Source: Chitinispirillales bacterium
GTDB lineage: Bacteria; Fibrobacterota; Chitinivibrionia; Chitinivibrionales; Chitinispirillaceae
Direction of reading: 5' to 3'
Length of the DNA stretch: 64,000 bases
Assembly: GCA_031254105.1 (NCBI GenBank)
Contig: JAIRVB010000031.1
Span: 1 to 64,000, forward strand
The notes under the pieces: generated by a model
Seen by the model: the letters and a program-made list of their open reading frames with translations, nothing else
What the model was told of the DNA's origin: nothing
The model's database searches: none
Program-made: the position numbers and the translations under genes
In this document: positions 47,114-57,600 of the stretch, piece by piece
Layout of the letters: every line of letters begins with the position of its first letter
Numbering within the stretch: the stretch's first letter is position 1

Positions 47114-48439
47114 CTAACCTAACCGCTTCCTCAGCATATCCCCTACCCGCAGTTTTTCACTGCACCCTTCAAGGATAAAAAGGCGGTTTGGAACGGCCTT
47201 TTCACGCGCCTGTCCGTCAAGTTCCTCAATATGAGAAAATGTGAATTCGAACGGTGCGAGGCTGTTCTTTACAGAAAGAACATTAAGCGGCTCAGAAGCG
47301 GTAAAACTGTTTTTGACATCTACGACAGGACGGCCGTTTAAGACCGCTTTTACTGTTGCGGCAAGGCGAAAACCAGCCTGCGCTTTTGACGCGAATACCT
47401 CCTGTTTTACCGGTTCTCCAATATAAAAACCGGTTGTGTAGGTTCTATGATCAAGAGCCTCAAGCTCCCGCGTCCACCAATCCCTTACCTTATAATTTTG
47501 TGGATCAGCCGTGTACATGTCAAGCGCTTCACGGTACACCTTTACAACTGACGCTACGTAGTGAGCGCTCTTGTTACGCCCCTCAATTTTCAGGGACGAC
47601 ACCCCGCTTTCCACTATTTGGGGTAATATTTGAATTGTACAGAGATCTTTTGAATTGAGTAGATAGACTCCTTCCCCTGATCCTTTCAGGGCTAAAGATT
47701 CTTCGCCCTTACATTTCGCTCCCGGCTCTTCCGTACAGGCGAAAAATCTTTCGCCCTCCGTCGGCCCTTCAACAATAAATCCCTCATGCGGCAAATTGAT
47801 TGTCGGATCATCGGGAGTAATACGGTACTGTAACCTGCATGGCTGAGAGCAATCCCCAAGATTAGGATGCCGCCCGTTAAAATAGGTTCCCAAAAGACAA
47901 CGGCCCGAAACCGACACACACATCGCTCCATGCACAAACACCTCTGTCTCCATTATGCCAAGCGATGATAAATTGCGGATCTGTTCAAGATTTAACTCTC
48001 TGGGAAGGATAACGCGGCTTACCCCCTGACTTTTCCAAAACCGCATTGAGGCTGAATTAAACACTCCTGCCTGAGTGCTTAAGTGAACTTGCGCGTCCGG
48101 ACAGTTCGTTTTGACTAACAAAAAAACCCCGGGATCACTGATGATAAAAGCATGCGGCATACATCCACTGTCAGCAATCTGTTTAATTGTACCGCTTAAG
48201 GAAGAAAGCATCTCCTCTGAAGGCATAATATTCAACACGGCGTAAACCCGTTTACCGCCCCCTGAGGCTAACCTAAAAAGCTCATCGAACTCTTCGACTG
48301 TAAAATTAGGGGAATGCGCTCTAAGGTTAAATCCGCCGATACCCGCGTACACCGCGTCCGCGCCATGTGTAAAGGCCGCCTCCGCACACGCAATTGATCC
48401 GGCTGGAGCGAGAAGTTCAGGTTTTTTAATCGTGATCAT
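47114..48439 (-). CDS. Peptidase U32 family protein
   Basis: The start at 48439 (ITIKKPELLAPAGSIACAEAA) gives the canonical U32 N-terminus; it overlaps the thioredoxin gene by 14 bp. About 441 residues with ADAVYAGIGGFNLRAHSPNFT, HLSTQAGVFNS, VFVHGAMCVSVSGRCLLGTYFNGR, and the cysteine cluster DCSQPC further supported by two more Cys. Family members include tRNA-hydroxylation factors (TrhP) and collagenase-like proteins; which one this is cannot be settled. Probably co-transcribed with the thioredoxin gene. Confidence 0.88.
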   Translation of the reverse strand: MITIKKPELLAPAGSIACAEAAFTHGADAVYAGIGGFNLRAHSPNFTVEEFDELFRLASGGGKRVYAVLNIMPSEEMLSSLSGTIKQIADSGCMPHAFIISDPGVFLLVKTNCPDAQVHLSTQAGVFNSASMRFWKSQGVSRVILPRELNLEQIRNLSSLGIMETEVFVHGAMCVSVSGRCLLGTYFNGRHPNLGDCSQPCRLQYRITPDDPTINLPHEGFIVEGPTEGERFFACTEEPGAKCKGEESLALKGSGEGVYLLNSKDLCTIQILPQIVESGVSSLKIEGRNKSAHYVASVVKVYREALDMYTADPQNYKVRDWWTRELEALDHRTYTTGFYIGEPVKQEVFASKAQAGFRLAATVKAVLNGRPVVDVKNSFTASEPLNVLSVKNSLAPFEFTFSHIEELDGQAREKAVPNRLFILEGCSEKLRVGDMLRKRLG

Positions 48440-48899
48440 CGGAGCGTGCGGGTTTACCGTCAGCATTTTCAGAAGTTCTGGCGTTAGAAAGCTTTATCGC
48501 CTCTTCAATAGCGCGCACATAGTCACCCTTCCCCCTAACGCCAGGAAACGCGCTGCGTACGGTTTTATCCTCAATAATATATACTGTAGGGACTGAACTG
48601 ACCTTAAAATACTGAGTTATAGCTCTGTGGATATCGATATCGACTTTTATGAACAGCACCCGCCCCTTATACTCTTTTTCAAGCTGTTCTATAATAGGAT
48701 CAAGTATTCTGCACGGCATGCACCACCCAGCCCAGAAGTCAACCAAAACAGGTATTTTCGATTCAACTATACGGTCAGCGATCTGCTGAGAGGAATCAAC
48801 CGGAGCTGTCTTTTTAGCCGCAACACTACCCGGGGCGATTAAAATAAACGCAAAAAACAAAACTATTAAAAGAAAATATCTTTTTACGATGATCATCAA
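48426..48899 (-). CDS. Membrane-anchored or exported thioredoxin-like protein
   Basis: The 157-residue product has an N-terminal hydrophobic segment (about 7-27, ending GSVAA) and a thioredoxin fold with LVDFWAGWCMPCR, KVDIDIH and the cis-Pro loop VSSVPTVYI. The CxxC (CMPC) is intact, so it is likely a periplasmic reductant or electron carrier. The C-terminus is hydrophilic. It could serve the thioredoxin-like lipoproteins of this window, but that is speculation. Confidence 0.88.
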   Translation of the reverse strand: MMIIVKRYFLLIVLFFAFILIAPGSVAAKKTAPVDSSQQIADRIVESKIPVLVDFWAGWCMPCRILDPIIEQLEKEYKGRVLFIKVDIDIHRAITQYFKVSSVPTVYIIEDKTVRSAFPGVRGKGDYVRAIEEAIKLSNARTSENADGKPARSDDHD

Positions 48900-48920
48900 A
48901 AAACATGCCCCATCATTCTT

Positions 48921-48951
48921 GTACGGGCAGCTCTTGCGGCTGCCCTTTTTT
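48921..48951 (+). repeat. GTACGGGC-headed hairpin
   Basis: GGGCAGC-loop-GCTGCCC (48925-48945) followed by six T on the plus strand. No plus-strand gene ends here, so a REP-type element with terminator-like form is the better reading. A second small palindrome, CCCGC-ACGAAA-GCGGG type, lies at 49021-49036. Confidence 0.5.
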
Positions 48952-49127
48952 ATAGCACTGCTAACTTACAGTTACATCAGGCATTGTTTGATCCACTTGA
49001 AAAAAGCCTGCCTAACGTCACCCGCACGAAAGCGGGAGGACAACGCATGAAACTACGCTGCCATGAAACCAGAGATTTTCAAATGAATCAACTATATCCC
49101 GCGCCCCAGGCATCACAACCTAAAAAA

Positions 49128-49970
49128 TTAAAACTGAGAATAATAAAGGACTTTGAGTTCTCTGCTCCAGCCGTTTTTAACTCTTACAGGTACAGGTTCT
49201 CCTGTATCCATATTATCTCCTATGCGGCGCATTTTATTTTCAAAAATATCCTTTACATCAAATTCAAGATGGAAATTGGGAGAAAACGCCCAACGCAGAC
49301 CGGCGTTCAAAAATCCCGGAGAATGATATTTCCATTTTTTGCCGGTACGGTCGTTTAACGCGAAATCGTACTCCATAACAAACGCGAGTTCTTCGTTTAT
49401 GGTAATGTCAAAACCTGTCATAAAATTGGGCCAGTTTACATTTTTACGATCCTCAAGAGAGTAGTTTGAGGTTCCATGCAGACCGATCTGGACAATACTG
49501 AGCATGATATAATTTTTACTCAAAGCCGCAAAAAAACCGGGCGATTTAAAAATATACCCATCATAACCGAATTCATACGCGCCGGCGGTTCCCCCAAGCC
49601 CCTGGTGATCATAACCGACAGCAAGCGCGGGGGTAACATAGCGTTCCTCGAACAGGCGGTACTTTATAAGAACACCCGGCTGGTCATTCCAGTTCACATC
49701 GCTGCGGCGGCCTATTATCCCCTCTCCGCCGTAAGAGAGCCCAACCGTAAAGCGGTCTGTGAGTCCGACGCTAACCCCTGTCATCATACCGCTCTCATAG
49801 TCGCGGTCTCCGGCGGCATAAAACCGGCACTCAAGATCGTAGTGCCCTCTGGGAAGAACGCCCGCTGTGTGCATGTCGACAAGACGGCGCGGCTGCAAAT
49901 TTTCCTGAGCGCCTGTGTAAGACGCTGTTACCGCAATACAAAGGGTGATAATTCTTACTAAAATTTTCAC
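49128..49970 (-). CDS. Predicted outer-membrane beta-barrel protein
   Basis: The 280-residue protein has a signal peptide (to about residue 21, TGAQ) and many amphipathic strands with alternating aromatic residues (VGLTDRFTVGLSYGGEG, PGVLIKYRL, AFVMEYDFAL, NAGLRWAFSPNFHLEFDVKD), ending in YYSQF, a terminal aromatic as in barrel proteins. No family name can be given with confidence. Its start overlaps the mltG stop by 4 bp, so the two are translated together, linking it to envelope biogenesis. Confidence 0.7.
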   Translation of the reverse strand: MKILVRIITLCIAVTASYTGAQENLQPRRLVDMHTAGVLPRGHYDLECRFYAAGDRDYESGMMTGVSVGLTDRFTVGLSYGGEGIIGRRSDVNWNDQPGVLIKYRLFEERYVTPALAVGYDHQGLGGTAGAYEFGYDGYIFKSPGFFAALSKNYIMLSIVQIGLHGTSNYSLEDRKNVNWPNFMTGFDITINEELAFVMEYDFALNDRTGKKWKYHSPGFLNAGLRWAFSPNFHLEFDVKDIFENKMRRIGDNMDTGEPVPVRVKNGWSRELKVLYYSQF

Positions 49971-51112
49971 TTGGCGGAACCTTTCTTCTTATTGCGCAAC
50001 TCGTTTTCTCTGCGGATCTGGTATTTTTTTCTGTCATGTTCCTCATTTGTTACTGAAAAATCATGCGCTCCGCTGCCATCCCATCGCGCGACGAAAAACA
50101 TATCTTCTGTAGAATCGGGCTTTGCGCTTGCCGCAACCGCTCCAAGTCCCGGCGAACAGATCGGTCCCGGAGGCAGCCCCTTAAAACGTCTTGTATTATA
50201 AGGCGAAGGAGAGTTAAGCTCCGATACGTAAAGAGGCCCGTCAAATTTACGAAAAATATACCTTACGGTAGGGTCGGCTCCAAGCGGCCAGCCAAGACGC
50301 AGCCTGTTATGGAAAACTCCCGCTATACGTCCGCGCTCAGAGGCAAGAGTCGCCTCCTTTTCGACAATGGAAGCAAGCGTTATTATCTGATGACAGTTAT
50401 ATTTTGCCATAACCGCGCTGTCGCCCGTAACCGAAGCCCAAATCTCTTTAAAGCGGGAGGTCATTATATTAATGATAATTTTGGCGTTTGAGTTTTCCGG
50501 GAAACGGTAGGTATCCGGAAAAAGATAGCCCTCAAGTGTTTGGGCCTCAATACCCGTTGACTTGACAAATTCAGGATCAGTACACAAATTTACAAATTCC
50601 ACGGAATCAATTCCCATCTCAGCGGCTAATCTGCCCGCTGTCTGCTCTGCGGTGAGCCCTTCCTTAATAAATACCGTCTTATCAAAGGTTTCGGATTTAA
50701 GAAGTTTTTTAGACGCGCTAAGCGCTCCCTCACCTTTAGTAAATGTAAACTGCCCGGCCTGCACCTTTGCGGATATACCGGTAAGCCTCATCCACAAATA
50801 AAGCGCTTTACCGGATGTGACGATATCATTTGCCTTAAGCGAATCGGCCACAGCCTGACTGCCTGTTCCCCGCTCTATGGTGATCCGCACCGTCTCATTA
50901 CCCGGGCCCATGGGCATGAAAGCGTAATAAAACACCGCTGCGCCAACCCCGGCAATACAAAGCAGCAGCAGCGCAAACAGTAATATTAATTTTTTTATCA
51001 ACCGCGCCACCCATATAATGCTATACAGGCAATAACCAACCAGAGCAAGCAGCAAAATAACTCCGGTAAACCACAGCCTGTATATAGATGAAACAAACGA
51101 GCGTATTGTCAT
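49967..51112 (-). CDS. mltG: Endolytic murein transglycosylase MltG
   Basis: Cuts nascent glycan strands in the periplasm and sets their length. The 381 residues include an N-terminal membrane region (two close hydrophobic stretches, about 12-62), a LysM-like part (GTGSQAVADSLKANDIV) and the YceG/MltG domain with LEGYLFPDTYRF, the catalytic Glu in LASIVEKEAT near 249, and LGWPLGADPTVRY, then SPYNTRRFKGLPPGPICSPG (split across the text). Complete. It lies 76 bp after the paralogous lipoprotein gene, on the same strand. Confidence 0.95.
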   Translation of the reverse strand: MTIRSFVSSIYRLWFTGVILLLALVGYCLYSIIWVARLIKKLILLFALLLLCIAGVGAAVFYYAFMPMGPGNETVRITIERGTGSQAVADSLKANDIVTSGKALYLWMRLTGISAKVQAGQFTFTKGEGALSASKKLLKSETFDKTVFIKEGLTAEQTAGRLAAEMGIDSVEFVNLCTDPEFVKSTGIEAQTLEGYLFPDTYRFPENSNAKIIINIMTSRFKEIWASVTGDSAVMAKYNCHQIITLASIVEKEATLASERGRIAGVFHNRLRLGWPLGADPTVRYIFRKFDGPLYVSELNSPSPYNTRRFKGLPPGPICSPGLGAVAASAKPDSTEDMFFVARWDGSGAHDFSVTNEEHDRKKYQIRRENELRNKKKGSAK

Positions 51113-51188
51113 AAAAATATCGTATCATTAAAATAATCTCTGCGTTTAAGGACGGCAAATTACCGGCACATCTTCCATATACCGTACG

Positions 51189-53519
51189 CTACCTGTTTTC
51201 TATGGTTCTCAAAATCCTTTCAAAATCCATTATACCCGCAATCTTTACCTTTATCCGGTTATCAACCATTAATACCACCGGTTCGTTTCCTGATATTTGA
51301 GAGATATCTTCCCAATAACCAAAAAACGCTGTCCGGCCGGTTTCCAAGCTTGTCATAAATCTTTTCTGATTTACGCCGATTTTGTCAAGCCAGTTAAACC
51401 AGAAACTCGTCGCTCCATTTTCGCTGTATATCTTAAGATAATCAGGATAACTCTTTGGGAAATGACGCGAAAGCACAAACCACCTAAGAGCTTCCTCTGT
51501 ACGCATCTTCTCCTCTGTGTGAAGATTGCCGAGGGTTGGGTCTTTAAAAATTATGGGTTTTACCGTTATTCGTTCCGCAAGTTTTGGATTTGACAAAATC
51601 GTATTTATAATTTTCGCTCCGTCAGGCATCACAGGATCAACGTAAAATTCAAGGCTGCCGAGGTTCTCCGCGCGTTGAGGAAAATAGTTCTTCGGAACCG
51701 CCCCATCCCTGAACAAAAAACCATCCTCAACCGCCGCAAGAGCGTTGCCCACTGTAGCGGCAAAATTGGAAGCGTTCGCGGCGGACTTTTCAAAATGGAA
51801 AAATGGAAGCGAACGGGGCGCGTACTTTTGCATAAGCCGGCGGCCTTTTTCAGAAGAAAGAAGAACCGTTTCGACCTGTACGCCGGGCAAAACATCCTCT
51901 ACCGCGTTAATCACCCCTTTTTCAGGGGTGTCCCATGCGCTGTCCGCTGTAAGCACAGTAAGCGTGAAAGCCGCGTCATCGCGAAATTCGCAAACAGCGC
52001 GGGTTTTTTCGTTCGTTTTTACGCATTTACCAAGTTTGCCCTTTGTTTTGCAGTCGATGTCCTCAACGCATTCGGGATGCGAGGCGCACAGAGCGGGCTT
52101 CTCTTCCTCCCGGCGGCATTCATCCCTAACTAATTTACCGCCGCCAATCCCATTTCTACGCTCATTATTGTTTATGTAAAGTGTCGGCGATCCATGAATG
52201 TTAAGCCGCATGCTTCGCTGATAGTGCCGGGCCAGCTCGCTCTCTCCCATATCTTCAGTCCAGCTTCGTATCTTTTTAAGATCAAGCCCCATTCTTTCAA
52301 TAACGTTGAGCGTGGGAGTGTTTGAAGCGGCTTTCATAGATAGAAATTCCAGATACCTTGATGGATAAAGCGCTTTTACGGACAACCACAGTATCTCATC
52401 AAATATCTCCTCCTCTCCCCGCGTGGAGGAGAGTTTACCCTCATTATTTACAGATCCGATAAACCAGACATTCCACTCCCGCCGCGGAAACGCGCGCGCG
52501 ATTTCCGTCAGATCTTTCAAAGCGCCGGCGGAGTGAGGACACATGCTCATTATATACAGATCATAGCCCCTGGTTTTATTATCGGGCAGCGTATCAGCAA
52601 GCAGCGCGGCCACCGTACTGTCAACGCCCATCCCCTCATCTATCATATACCAGCCGCTTGCGTCAAGCTCGTGAGTTTTGTCCTTAAAACCAAAGCGCGC
52701 GTACGAAACCGATCTGCCCTGAAAACCGAAATTGAGCGCGGGCGTACCGCCAATATCAACAAGCGGCTGGTTAGAAACCTTGCGGTGGGCATTCGCGGCC
52801 AGAAAAAGTCCAGGGAAATTGGTCAAAAGCTCACCTGTCTCCCGCTCGCCAAGATGCGAAAGCAGAATCTGGTGATCGCTTTTCTGTTTAAGTTCCGGCC
52901 AAATCTTTACAAGACTCTCAAGAGGGTCTTTTATTATTATATCCGTATCTACAGGAAACAGTTTCTCAGTAGTAAGTACAGAGGTAATCCCGAAAGTAAC
53001 CCCATCTCTGCTAACCAAGATATAAGGTTCTGTGAGATACTCCCCATCCTTACCAAAACTGTTGGCGCTGACAAGCGGGAGACCGTGCGCTTTTGCCTGC
53101 TCTGTAAGCCACTCTCCGCCGTACTGCAAATCATCATCACCTACAGCTGCAGCGTCGTAACCCATAAGCCCCATAGCCGCTATAGTTTTAACCGTACGCA
53201 GCGAATCGTGAACGCGGCCGCGGGAATAATTATCATAGATACTGCCCGCGGAGAATGCGCCGCCATCAACTAAGACGCGGTTTCGGACTGTTGTCTTTTT
53301 TAAAAAGTCAGCCCGCTGCGCAAGCCCGCCGCCGGGATCAAGCGGACAGTCGCAAGGGTAAAGCATACCGTGGGTTTCGCCGGTAAAAATAACGGTGACC
53401 TCCGTTTTCCCGCCTGTCTCCGTAGAAGAGCCGCGCCCGCCGCACCCGAATGCCGTTAGAAGGATAACGGCTATAAGAAGATAACGCTTGTACTTCAGAT
53501 ATTTTTTTGTTGAGTTCAT
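51189..53519 (-). CDS. Lipoprotein with metallophosphatase-like and thioredoxin-like domains (paralogue 2)
   Basis: Paralogue of the gene at 1.5-3.9 kb along its whole length. From the ATG at 53519 it has about 776 residues: basic start, hydrophobic helix and a Cys after LLTAFG; FTGETHGMLYPCDCPLDPGG; VGDDDLQYGGEW; LLSHLGERE; ANAHRKVS; then MSMCPHSAGALKDL in the thioredoxin-like domain (single Cys), SPTLYINNN, a Cys-rich insert (CASHPECVEDIDC) and the shared C-terminal third ending FERILRTIENR. The metal-ligand changes are the same as in paralogue 1, so they are old and selected, not decay. It precedes mltG. Function unknown. Confidence 0.75.
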   Translation of the reverse strand: MNSTKKYLKYKRYLLIAVILLTAFGCGGRGSSTETGGKTEVTVIFTGETHGMLYPCDCPLDPGGGLAQRADFLKKTTVRNRVLVDGGAFSAGSIYDNYSRGRVHDSLRTVKTIAAMGLMGYDAAAVGDDDLQYGGEWLTEQAKAHGLPLVSANSFGKDGEYLTEPYILVSRDGVTFGITSVLTTEKLFPVDTDIIIKDPLESLVKIWPELKQKSDHQILLSHLGERETGELLTNFPGLFLAANAHRKVSNQPLVDIGGTPALNFGFQGRSVSYARFGFKDKTHELDASGWYMIDEGMGVDSTVAALLADTLPDNKTRGYDLYIMSMCPHSAGALKDLTEIARAFPRREWNVWFIGSVNNEGKLSSTRGEEEIFDEILWLSVKALYPSRYLEFLSMKAASNTPTLNVIERMGLDLKKIRSWTEDMGESELARHYQRSMRLNIHGSPTLYINNNERRNGIGGGKLVRDECRREEEKPALCASHPECVEDIDCKTKGKLGKCVKTNEKTRAVCEFRDDAAFTLTVLTADSAWDTPEKGVINAVEDVLPGVQVETVLLSSEKGRRLMQKYAPRSLPFFHFEKSAANASNFAATVGNALAAVEDGFLFRDGAVPKNYFPQRAENLGSLEFYVDPVMPDGAKIINTILSNPKLAERITVKPIIFKDPTLGNLHTEEKMRTEEALRWFVLSRHFPKSYPDYLKIYSENGATSFWFNWLDKIGVNQKRFMTSLETGRTAFFGYWEDISQISGNEPVVLMVDNRIKVKIAGIMDFERILRTIENR

Positions 53520-53750
53520 TCTATAAAAATAATTCAGGTTTTGGGAGTGAAGCATCTTAATGTGGATTAAAACTTGGCGTTATGCAGTTAGTTCCAAAAT
53601 GAAACATACTGAACTTTCATTTAACTCTTTGTTCTCAAAAATATTTTTCAAATGTTTTATTATAGCTTGATGTTTTGTATCTAATAAATCAATGATTCAG
53701 GCCTGTGTCGCCCAAACAGTATCATTACAGAAATCTATTGATTGCAAAAC

Positions 53751-54332
53751 TCAGCCATTAATTGTCTCAACCGGCTTTTCATCGGCTGACAACTCCATCT
53801 TACTGAGCAATGCCTCGATAGATTCGACATCCGGATCCTGAGGATATTTGTTTTGCAGAACATCTACCTTCTTTTTGATCGCGAGCAGTGTGGTACGGAA
53901 AGATGAGCTGAGTTCGTTACACTTTTGAGAGAGTTCTTTCATCTCCTCATGTTCGCGGAATTTTAAAACGGTTGTCATCTTTCCTTTTAAAAGCGATGCC
54001 GCCCAATGCTCCATTTTATAAATAGGAACAGCGTACTTTCTTGACGCGTAAAAACCGATTCCCAGCGCTACGACAAGCCCCGCGAAGGAACTTATAATAA
54101 GGGTCGGAAGGAGCAGATTAATAATATTTTCCCGCATAAGTTCATTGTTCACCTGATTCCACTGGTAAACAACTACCGTCTCATACCTCAAATAATAAAC
54201 AAGAAGAAGCACTCCGGAAGATACTACCGATGAAATAACAGCAACTGCCGCTACCCTCATGATAAGTCTTAACTGGAGGGCTTTTTTTATGAAAAAATTA
54301 CCCAACGGTTTACGCACAAATTTTTCGGCCAT
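53751..54332 (-). CDS. HAMP-like membrane protein without output domain
   Basis: The 193-residue product has two transmembrane segments (about 25-48 and 70-95) with a short outer loop, followed by a HAMP-like linker (SRKYAVPIYKMEHWAASLLKGKM and FREHEEMKELSQKCNEL) and a coiled-coil tail. It looks like the front of a chemoreceptor or sensor kinase that ends before any signalling domain. Such stubs may modulate partner receptors. It is followed on the same strand by nothing closer than the lipoprotein at 53.5 kb. Confidence 0.65.
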   Translation of the reverse strand: MAEKFVRKPLGNFFIKKALQLRLIMRVAAVAVISSVVSSGVLLLVYYLRYETVVVYQWNQVNNELMRENIINLLLPTLIISSFAGLVVALGIGFYASRKYAVPIYKMEHWAASLLKGKMTTVLKFREHEEMKELSQKCNELSSSFRTTLLAIKKKVDVLQNKYPQDPDVESIEALLSKMELSADEKPVETING

Positions 54333-54538
54333 GGTAACTGTCCTTTATACAAAATACACGCTTATCTGTAATTAATCCACTCAGCCGCAGCGCGCCGGCT
54401 TACCTTGCCATATCTATAACAGAATACATTAAACCCCAAAAAAAATCAAGTTTTTTAATAGTGATTATCACTGCGCATGTATTATCAGTGATGTTACTCG
54501 TTAGACTGCTATTTTCAATTATGTCATACCCCTTTTAA

Positions 54539-54566
54539 GACGGAACGATCGATGATCGTTCCCTAC
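54539..54566. repeat. REP palindrome, GGAACGATC type, copy 1
   Basis: GGAACGATC-GAT-GATCGTTCC (54542-54562) followed by CTAC, so the GTAGG-headed form is on the minus strand. The 305-bp gap 54333-54637 also holds TAGTGATTATCACT near 54460, akin to the 17.7-kb repeats. Confidence 0.8.
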
Positions 54567-54611
54567 GCCAGATTAATGCTTTCCGTCTTCGTCGGCAACG
54601 CCGGCGAAACT

Positions 54612-54640
54612 GACCGCTAATTACTAACTGCTAACCACTA
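54612..54640. repeat. Heptamer-periodic tract 3
   Basis: Consecutive units ACCGCTA, ATTACTA, ACTGCTA and ACCACTA, the last overlapping the stop codon of the VWA gene. Same family as the tracts at 28.97 and 33.2 kb. Confidence 0.6.
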
Positions 54641-57600
54641 TTTTGTCACACCCATCTTCTTCTGAACTTGAAACTTCTGCCCGTTATCCTGCACGCCGCT
54701 GATTCTCAAAAGATAGGTGCCCGGCCCTACGGTTCTGCCGCGGCTGTTTTTACCATCCCATACAAATCCGTAAGTGTTGCTGCCTGTCAGCTTGCCTTTT
54801 GTAGTGGTGCTAAGCACCACATTGCCAACCGCGTCATAAATCATCACTTTTGCGGTAGCGTTTCTTAAAGGGCGCGGAGACTCCACTGCTATCAATACGC
54901 CGGTGCCGCTTGAAGAACCGGAGCCTGAAGCGTTGTTGCTTGACAATATTATCTCTCTATAGTAGTCATAGGCTCTGGGCCCAAGATGCTCCTGCAGATT
55001 AGACTTACCGGGAATAAACGGATTTGGCCCTGCGGCAACAGAACTCTCCCCGATAACAATCACATTTATAGAATCCGGTGTAAGCGTACCATCGCTTACT
55101 GTTACGACCCCTTCGCCGGCTCCCCGTTTTCTTTCAATTACAGCCGAACTGCCCGATCCCTTCACATCAACATACTCACAGCTTTCCCACACTGCGTTTT
55201 CGGCAAACTCCACGAGATTACCAAACGCGTCTCTGCGCACCGCCCAAACCTTAACCGCGGCAGTCTCCCTTTCAAACGTAATTTCGTTGAAACCGCTTCT
55301 ATTGTTTCTATCTATATTTACCGAATCATTCACAATTTCAAGAGACACTGCCTGTGCAGGATCAACGGTGATATATGCTAAACTGGATACGGTAAGCCCC
55401 GGCAGGGTCAGAGTCGCTCTAACTACGTAAGTTCTGTACGCGACAGTACACTCAAATTTTGTAAAGTTGCCCTGAGCGGGCGTCAGCCTGGCATTGGCAT
55501 CGCTTACTGTCCAGGTAATATTTGCCCTCAGAGCCTCATCGTCCTCATAGCCGCTGAGCCAGTTACTGTCAGGATCAAAAAGCTTGGCGTAAATAAGCAT
55601 ATCATGGCCCGCTGTTATAGTAGTATCAAGAAGAGGAAGTTTGCCGCCGGGGTTTCCGCTCTGACTATAAAGAGCCATCCATATCGGATCAACTATCACA
55701 TGTATAGAACGGGAGAGAGTAAGCGCACCGTATCTGTAGGTCGCGGTAACAGTGTAAGCGTTATTTGCTGAAGTACTGTTAAATGTCGTGAAATTACCCT
55801 GAACAGGCGACAGCGACACATTGGCCGGATCGCTTATTGTCCATGTAATATTTGATATCAGAGCGGGGTCAGATTCGTATTCCTGAAGCCAGCTGCCTTC
55901 AGGGTCAAAGAACAGTGCGTAAATATTCTGCTGAACGCCCGCAACCACTCTGATGGTATCGGAAAGTTTGTTGGCAGATACAGGAGAGCCGCCCTGGCTG
56001 TAGAACTCTACATCCATAGATTTGAAAGAAACAGCAAGTCTAATCGTATCAAGCGGCATATCCGGATTGCGGAAAACAATTATTATGCTGTCCTTAGCCG
56101 TATGTTGGAGCCTGCCGTCGCCTAAATTCTCAGTTGAAGCCACAACCCTTTCGAAATCAAATGAATAAACATTACTGCCATCGGAAGCTCCGGTCAATGT
56201 AAAATTTTCTAAATCCGTAAACGTTCCATCCGCGTTCATCACCTGTACAGCAACACCGCTGCCGTAATCAAAAAGGCCGCCGGTGTTGTCAAACACAACT
56301 GTCAGGCGGTCCATGTGCCCTTTTGCTTCGCTTACGCTGTTATTTGATGATGACGCCAGCGTATCTCCCTGAAACATTAAACTGAGAGTAGGTTTGGCTC
56401 CGCAGAAATCCACTAAGTTCTGATTCTGCCGCCAGTCATTACCCGGATCCGCGGTGCGCCTGATAGTGAATTCATACGTAAACAAAGAGTCGGGCACAAT
56501 ACGGGTGACCGTTGTATCGGCGCCGGCAACAGGATCAAAATATGTAGAATCAATCTTCACCTCGTAACGTATACCCATAGACACTGTGGTAACTACGGAT
56601 GTATCAACAGGCAGTCTTTTGTTAAATGTAAACCCGCCGTCGACAGCTCCGGTCGAATCACTGGCTCCGGTGCTGCTTGAGATAACTATGGTTTTGGCGT
56701 TACCCTCAGCTGTAGAGAGCATCGGGGTGATGATGTTTTCCATCATCAGAGCAAGGAGGCTGTCATAATTTGACTGCAATATCCAAATGTCACTTTTGGT
56801 GTTTGATGATGAATATGCGTTTTGACGGATATTGTATGTCATGCCGGAAACAGTTGCGGGAGCGGAAATACCAGCGATGGAATCTAAGACTGAGTAAAAA
56901 TTATCAGGGAGTCCTGCGGCATTTCTGGGGATACTTAAAACAGTGTCCAACGTGATCGGAAGCGCATCGCGCGTACCGACATTGTTTAGAAAAACCGTAT
57001 ATGTGGTGGGGATACTGTTCCTACTGCTGCCTAACGAGTCGCGAACTTCTCCAAGAACATAGTCAAACCGCCTCGCAAGACGCATGGCGCCATTCGATGA
57101 CCGCACATTAGGCTCACCGTCGGAGAGGAAAATAATATACTGATTTTCCTTAGGAACGCTTGTCGACTGAAACGCCTGCACCGCCGCCTCAAACGCGAGT
57201 GAAATATCGGTGTAATTACCGTTGATTAAAGAAATCCCATTGTTTCCGCCGGTACGAATTGAAGCCGCATTATTAATGTTCGCCGGTATGTTAAACAGGC
57301 TGCGTAAAAGCCCGCGGTAAGTAGCTTCGGCATCTCCAGCCTGACCAGCGTTATAATATCCGTTAGCGGTTACAGATCCATTGAGCGGCCGAAGCGGCAT
57401 AAAAGATTGGTTCGAAGCGCTTGTAGTAGGCCCATTAAACCTCTCAAGCCTCGTATCACCCGTTGCGTTAAACTGAAGCACATCGCCAAACAGTACAATC
57501 CCCACCTCAGCGTCTTCATATACGCTGTAAATCGAATCAATAAGCGCGCGCGTAACCCTGAAGCGGTTTCCGTTTCTGTCATGGCCATTGTCACCGGTCA

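Noticed and set aside
48925-48951. Plus-strand intrinsic terminator
   Set aside because: It has hairpin and T-run, but no plus-strand gene ends nearby, so function as a gene terminator is not supported.
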